64,000 nucleotides of DNA from Amblyornis subalaris (lineage: Eukaryota; Chordata; Aves; Passeriformes; Ptilonorhynchidae): assembly GCA_018881555.1 (NCBI GenBank), contig JACAXG010000018.1, forward strand, positions 8,183,634 through 8,247,633. Reading direction: 5' to 3'. This document shows, one piece after another, positions 57,300 to 64,000 of this stretch. Position 1 is the first letter of the stretch. Each line of letters starts with the position of its first letter. A program made the position numbers and the translations under genes. A model generated the notes under the pieces. It was given only the letters and a program-made list of their open reading frames with translations, searched no databases and was not told where the DNA came from.

Positions 57300-60200
57300 T
57301 CAAACTCCACCTCTTTCTCCTCAAACTTTCAAAAGTTGAAATGGAGGAATACATGTGAACCTACCTTCTCAGATATATAGGGAGCGCCTCAGCTGCTGGG
57401 CTTTAGTTTAGCACAGGGGTCTGTGTGTGCCACCATCTGTCATTATCTGTTTGTGATATCCAAAACTTCTCTGAGTGGGAGGGAGCACAGAGGAATTCCT
57501 GGCTGGATTGGCATGACTTTCTGCTCTTTCTTGAAGCTNTTACATGGTTAAAACTAAGATGGGTGGTACTGAGTGCAGAGGGGATACAAGGCTTAAGCTG
57601 GTGTAAACTGAGAGCAGCTCCTTTGCAGACAATGAAAGTAACCAGACTCTACAGACATATAAACCAGTAAGAGTCTGGCTNACCTTCTCCAAAAGTACAT
57701 TATACAGAATCTAGGCATTAGCCATACTTTGGAAGAGTGTGTTGTCTATCTCAAAGGTTGCCCCAGCTTCTCTCTCTTTTGCAGCTTCATGATGCCCTCA
57801 GACCTCATCTCTAACACTGCCTCCTACTCCTACCGGACTTCTTGCAGCCAGATTCCTACAGCCCGCAGCAGTCCTGCTTTCTTTACTTTCCATTCAGTCC
57901 ACTGACAGTCCTACAGCAAAAATTCCTTTGGCTCCTGCCATATCTGCCTTGAGATGTTTTTGTTGGCTTATTGTGTTTTGAATGAAATGTCAATTCCTCA
58001 GTGCTTTTCCAGCCAGTGTTTGCATTTTATTCATTGTGCGTCTTGATTGTCCGGCATTCTCTGATTTTACCCCTATCCTTGTGGTCTTCCTCTATTTATA
58101 ATTTTCTTCATATCCTTCCCTGTTCCCAAAGAGATGTTCTCCTCACAAGATGAGCAGTGTTATGGACTCTCAAAGCCTCTGCTTTCATGCTACTCCAGGC
58201 CTTCCCTGAGGAGCTGGTCATTTTTCTCTAAGTTTTCTGGTTTGTAATATGGAAAGAACTGCTTTAAAATAAACGTATTGCTCCTGGGGTAGGTATAAAA
58301 CATGGCTCAGGCTCCTCAGNAGCATGGGTTTTGACACAAATACCTCATGAGGCAGCTGAAAACACCTACAGCATGCAGTGTTTTAGAGTAAACCAACTGT
58401 TCAGTGACATGCTGGGCCCTGAGGAAAGCTATGCATGCTGTTAGCCAGAGGTATCTCAGGAGGACTGAGAGTCCGTCTGCTATTTGGCTCCTTGCAGACA
58501 GCAGATGTTCCACAAGAAGGTGAAACATGCAATAAATGACTGCATTTACTTGAAGTAAATCAGGGCTCAGGCAAAGGCAGTGGTCCAGCCAAGTATGTTT
58601 ACTACTATGGGAATCGTTTTGTGCTGATGCAGCATCTTTCACCCAAAATCTCTTGAACATTTTGAAAACATTAAGAAAGACAGACCAATGCCAGTGTTTG
58701 CAGATGTATTTGAGCCGGGTTTTGAATGCTACCATCCATATAGCCTACACTGAGTTTAGTACACTGCTGTGGCTACTTGGCTGAGCATTTCCTTAGCTGC
58801 ATAGATGGTTTCTGCAGCTGGTGCTGAGCTCGTGCCGATGCAGTTACATTGGTAACAGGACCTGAGCAGGCCACTGCATGGCTAGTTCAGGTAGGTACAC
58901 ATGAGCTGTAGTCACTTTAGTATAAAAATACATTTGTCTTATTTTTGGGAGGCAAGAATATCTGGACTGGAGACAAAAGATCAGTCCCAAAGATACATTT
59001 CTCTTTTCTACTGCTGCTTCTGAGGGGAGAGAAATGGGAAAAGTGAAATATTGAGTAGATTATCACCAGCGAAAGTAGGTTCAGGCTAGGTTGTGCCATG
59101 TCCACCTGCTGTGTGAATGTTCAGATAATGTCTAATACAGGGAAATGTCCAGTGACCCAGAAGGGAGAGAAGCAGTCTCTTCATGCACGTGTATTTTCCT
59201 CATGGACCAGCAGATACATCTTTGTATGCTTCTTTTGAGATGCAGAGGTCACTTGTTAGTCTGCAGTGGCATACAGAAAAGGACTGTATCTTTAGCCAAC
59301 GGGAGGGTGTTAATGCAAGAATTTCATATTGGTTTTCTAGTAAAGAACATGCTGCCAAATAAATAGCACCTGGTTCCGAGTATGTGCCAGGGGTTTGGCG
59401 ATGAGTTAAGAGCCAGAAGAACTGCACTGCCCTGAACAGTTTCCAGCAGAGCCCTGGAGCTGATAGCTCCAGAATAATTGGAGGATGGCTCTTCCTTGCC
59501 AAACTATCCGCAGACAATTGTGGTGGGTGGCCCCTCCCCAATGGTCTGGTGGTCCTCTACTCACTTTCCTCAACATACAAAAGGGGGCAATCTCTGAAAA
59601 TTCTTGGAATAGACAACCGGTTCATATCCTTCCAACTTGCACACATTTTACTGAGAAACTCTCTCTTGTTCCCTTCTCCTTTGCTCATCTCACTCCTGGT
59701 GGTTTTCTGTGGACATTTCCCCCAGATGACCTTGCTAGAACCACAGTGAAACAGAAGGCACTATCCATGTTCTACTCTGAGTCCCTTAACTACAAAATGT
59801 TTTCAGTCTGTGGAGAGGTTTTTTTCCTCTCTCTTTCATTCTNTCTGCTCCTTGGCTTCCCACAGTGACAGCCGTATCTGTTTGATTTGAGGGAAGCTTT
59901 GCTTGTGCTATGAGTGGCTCCTTCTGCTAACAATTTGTTCTCTGGAGCCCGTTGCTGCACAGTGTAAATAAATTTCACTGTTTAGTACTTTCCCATTTTG
60001 TTCCCCTGCTGCTGGCAGTGAGTTGACCTACCCTGTTTTGTTTTCCAAGTTTATCTTTCTTTGCTGTTCTTATGAGAGACAAAGTCACAGCATTAAATTA
60101 ACAAGGATGCATTATTGATGCAACTTTTTTTGGTTGTCTGGTGCTGCACTAAAAGTTCTGCAGAAAATGGGAATTAAAATGCAGATTACATTCTGGAACA

Positions 60201-63200
60201 GTATTCAGTTTGGTCTCAGGACAAGGAGTAAGACTTTATCCCACTTCAAAAAGTCCAATGGTGTATGTGCTGAACAGATACAGTCTCCATATAAAAAGCA
60301 TTTTTCAGTCATCTTGCCACATAAACTCAGTCTTTTTATAAACAATCTTGATTTGGCCCGTTCCGTGCATGTATGCCGCTAGAATGACCAGGATGTTTAG
60401 CACTTCAGACCTTGCTTTGCAGTGGTGAATGTAGGTACTGGAAGTCCTCCAGTCATAGTACGATGCATGCTCCTGCAACCTCCAGCTCAGAGCACGGTAA
60501 ATATTTAGAGTGGCTGAGCCCAATTTGGGCTCTGTGCTGTTTTAACCAGATTGTTCCTGCCTGCTTTAAAGCTGGCTTAGGCATTTATCCACCACACCAG
60601 AATCACTGCAGAGTACACTACCCCTAATTGGGTATGATGAAGGCCACAGTCATGTTTTCCATGGTTCCAAGCCTGAAGCTTAGAGTGCTTGAGGTTGTTT
60701 TTACTGTGTGAATGTGACTGCATGTGGATTTTAATACAAAGAAAAACATACTGTGACCAACTAATGAAGTCAGTAGAGTGGTTACATTTGCCTACTTTCT
60801 CGGAAATTATCATCATTCCTGTCTTCCTTGGAATGAATAAAAGAAATCTATCAATCTAGACAATATTATTTCTGTATATTTTTGTATCTTATTATAGCAT
60901 AAATAGGTTTTGAATAATATAAATCAAGTGGTTTTTGCTTTGTCTTCTGCTGACGACTTCTAAGCAAAGAAGGACATCTCCATACACAGGGTAAAAAAGG
61001 CAAAGAGAAACTAACCCACTGCCATTTGCATTTTACAAACCAGATCTTGAAAAAAAATTACTTGAAGGAGGGGAAGTTTGTCGCTTTAACATTGCAAATT
61101 ATGTGAAACCAGTATGTCCTCCCACCACAGCATATGTTTGTGGTGGGTAGGCGGGGGAGATGCAGGGAAGAGGTGGTGGTATAAAAATACCTTGTGAAAA
61201 CAAATGTTTGGCTAGAGGAGAGAGTTTGTCACTTCAGCTAGACTAGAGGGGGAAATCAGACAGACAGGGGGTGGATGGGGGCGTGAGGGGAAGAACTTAT
61301 GTCACTTCAGCGAGGTAAATAACTTGACAGTGTCTCAGAAATAGCAGTCAACTAATTAGCTAGAGAAGATTGGATACTAAACAAGTAGGTGGCCTAGAAA
61401 GTTAAGAAGAAGGAGTAAAAGCTATTTAAACAAAAAATTAAGACCTTAGGGAAGTTAAGCATGTGGCAAATACCAAGCAGAAGGATGACCGGTAGAAACC
61501 CTGAGATAAAGTGCAGTCTTGCTAGCAGCCACTCTTCCTGCATTTTCATGAACTGAGAAGTACGATTTTTCTCATTTATCCTGCTAATAGACATGCTAAG
61601 AGAAATACAGACCAGAGGCTCTATATGGTAACATAAATGCAGCTTTGTAATGCACTGAAAGCAGGGCTCTCTCCCTCCGTATGCCATATGGAACAGTTTG
61701 TACACTCCACAGCATCCAGTACTGTGCAAATGCGAGCAGACACCAACATGACCACCCACGGTGGCAGCCAGGGCGGAAAATGACAGTTTGCCGTTGCCTT
61801 GTAATGCTCGTGGAGAGTTTGTATACTGTGGTGGGAGGCTGAAATCCTCACATCGTGGGACCTGGAGGGTGCAGAAGCCAGCGGAAGGGAGAGCCAGGAG
61901 GGACAACACTCAGTGCCCCTGCGCAGTTCTGGCTGGCAGTAGCAGCTGTCAGAGTCTCCTTCCTATGTGTGATATTTATAGTTTTTATTTGGTTTTAATT
62001 GACTTCCCTCAGTGGACCAAAAGGTGCCCAGCCCAAGGAAGAGTGGGTGAGTGTGAGAAAAAGAGAGAGAAAGATGTGGGGAGAGAGCAGGCTGGTGAGG
62101 TGCCCTTTACATCCACTAATCTGTTATCCACACATGTATTATCCTGTTTTACAGACAGCTTCTGATGCTGCTTTCCTTTCTACTTCTCCTCATTCCCTCT
62201 TGCTTTAATCTGTGGAAATTTGAAAGTGTTTTGAATGGAGACCTCCATGAAGAGAAGGTGTTTCGCTAAATCAGACAAGCCCTGCTCACCTGCTTCCTCT
62301 CTTCTTTCACTTAGGAAGTATGTCTTCCTCCTGGTTCGGTGGTGACTTTTGAGGATACGTCGTTCTCCCTCCCCCATGGTATGGGACCTACAGAGTATTT
62401 TAGCTGAGCAAGCAAGGCTCTGGTGCTGTATGCAATGGGTCTGCCCCTCTTGTGAGTGCTTATGGCAACNTACTCTGTCCTGACAGACTGGCTGGTGGGG
62501 CTTCCGAGCGACAGAGATGGGACTTTTTTAAGTGCAGGCCAGGTTTCAAGGGTGGCATATGCCGTAGAAACTCCTTGGTTCTCAGTGTGCAGTCAAGGAC
62601 AGAAGNAGATTCAGCTCTCTCCTCCTCTGACCTAAAGCATGTTGCTGACGTCTGTTGCGCAGGGTGAAACTTTCCACTAGTGGGTGTTCACACAAATTTG
62701 GCTATATCTGGCTATCTTCATATGTTGGCATACAGTCATTTCATACTTGCATTCCACTGAAAAACAACGTGTATTTTCCCCCTTCAACAAATTTCAAAGA
62801 AAGTATACGAACAAAACATTGTTTGAGAAATTTTGCATGCTCCAGTCAGGAAACGGAAACCTAGAATACCTTCTGAGCCCCTCTGTGCAGCTGCGTTGGT
62901 GCTTTGTCCTCCAGGGCTGACTTAGGGAGCTGTGGGGATTAGTAGTCTGAGTTCCCTGACTTACATGCATCTAATATTAATGAAATATTTGGGTGGAAAT
63001 CTAGCTTTTACATTGCAGATTTGTTTCGTTGCACCAGTTGGTGGATTGAAACTGCCATCACAGCAGCTGCCTGAATATCATGTAACACAACATGCCTTGA
63101 TGCCTTGTCATATTTCAGTGTTTGCTCACAGCATGAACAGTCCCAAGCATTGTGTTGTTTTTTTATGAAGGTCCAGAGTTAGTGAAATAGAGAGGATCTT

Positions 63201-64000
63201 TTTTCCTTCACTTTCTCACAAACCCCCAAGTTCTCATGTCTTTCCACTATCCTTTCCACTGGTTTAGTGATCCACCCTTTACTGGGCAAGGGTCTGGGGG
63301 CACTTGCACCGTGATAAGCAAGGCAGTACAGAAAGCCTTTGCAGATACTTCTCTGCATGTGTCTCCCCTGCATATAGTAAGCATGTAACACTGTAATAAC
63401 TGAAGATGGATGTTGTAACAGTCAAAGCTTAAAGGTTTACAATTTGTCGAGAACTTTTTTTTTTGCTGGGGATGTTGAAACTAAACCCTAAAACTTTTCA
63501 TGGAAATTCGGTACTTGTGATGAAACTCTTTGGGGAGTTTCTTAGGTGTAGAACACAATTTCCATTAAAAAAAGAGAGAAAGAGAAGTATATTGTAGAGT
63601 GTTCAATAACCTGGTCATTAGGTGATCACTGAGATGTAGAAGACCAAGTTGTAAGTTCTCTGGATGAATTAGAAGAAATAGAAATATGAATTAATCTCTC
63701 CGGTATTGTAGGTAAGTGTCTTAACTGCTGGACTTTTGAGAAGGATGCATGAGTCTGATTTCTGCAGCTTCTTTGTGTGAAAACTCCCAGTGTCTTCATC
63801 CAGTTCTAGAATTCCTCTTTTTCTTTTTCACTGGGACTAAAAGTTTATGTTTTTGCAAAATGGAGACCTTGTTATCCAGCCAGATAGACTAATAAAAGTT
63901 GTAGGTCTCTTGCAAAGAAGGAGAAAATCTATTAGTTTATTTGCTCTGTGTGAGAGGAAAGTCTGGGCTTCATTTAAAAGTCAAATGTAAATATATTTTT

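Larger units (their letters stand above)
43211..64000. other. Intergenic region right of SMIM20
   Basis: About 20.8 kb with two CR1 fragments (43900, 50950) and short simple repeats. The open frames here (the longest is 139 codons, at 58316-58735 minus) lack recognisable domains, splice context or family similarity. By human synteny RBPJ should be the next coding gene, so enhancers or noncoding RNAs are possible, but none can be called from sequence alone. Confidence 0.6.

Noticed and set aside
58316..58735. 139-codon minus-strand open frame
   Set aside because: No recognisable domain, signal peptide or splice context. It runs into an N, and its length is compatible with chance.

Overview
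The window is animal genomic DNA, almost certainly from a bird and probably a songbird. Its genes are split by GT-AG introns, its interspersed repeats are CR1 LINE fragments, and one SINE (34853-34973) has a tRNA-Ile-like head joined to a CR1-type 3' tail, the structure I recall for passerine TguSINE1. There are no operons, prokaryotic ribosome binding sites, CRISPR arrays or bacterial-type genes. Most short open frames are chance frames or readings of GC-rich or repeat DNA.

Layout. About 1-3180: intergenic DNA beyond the 3' end of SEL1L3. 4285-37239, minus strand: SEL1L3, which I could assemble completely as 24 coding exons with matching splice phases (3,324 coding bases including the stop, 1,107 residues). 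About 36950-38030: a CpG-island promoter shared by two head-to-head genes whose start codons lie 578 bases apart. 37818-42862, plus strand: SMIM20 (also C4orf52 or MITRAC7), three coding exons and 67 residues, including the phoenixin peptide region and its Gly-Arg-Lys amidation/processing signal. About 43200-64000: intergenic DNA with two CR1 fragments and simple repeats, no recognisable gene.

The gene pair SEL1L3/SMIM20 matches the order known at human 4p15.2 (SLC34A2 - SEL1L3 - SMIM20 - RBPJ). By that synteny the left edge should approach SLC34A2 and the right edge should lie in the interval before RBPJ. Neither neighbour is visible in the window.

The genes are not known to share a pathway. 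SEL1L3 is a predicted secretory-pathway, single-pass membrane protein with a concanavalin/LamG-like region and Sel1 repeats, of poorly known function. SMIM20 is a small inner mitochondrial membrane protein that assists cytochrome c oxidase subunit 1 and is the reported precursor of the neuropeptide phoenixin. What they share here is the divergent promoter. I found no undescribed biological system. The points most worth checking are the bird phoenixin variant, the shared promoter, the easily missed small exons of SEL1L3, and several repeat insertions close to exons.
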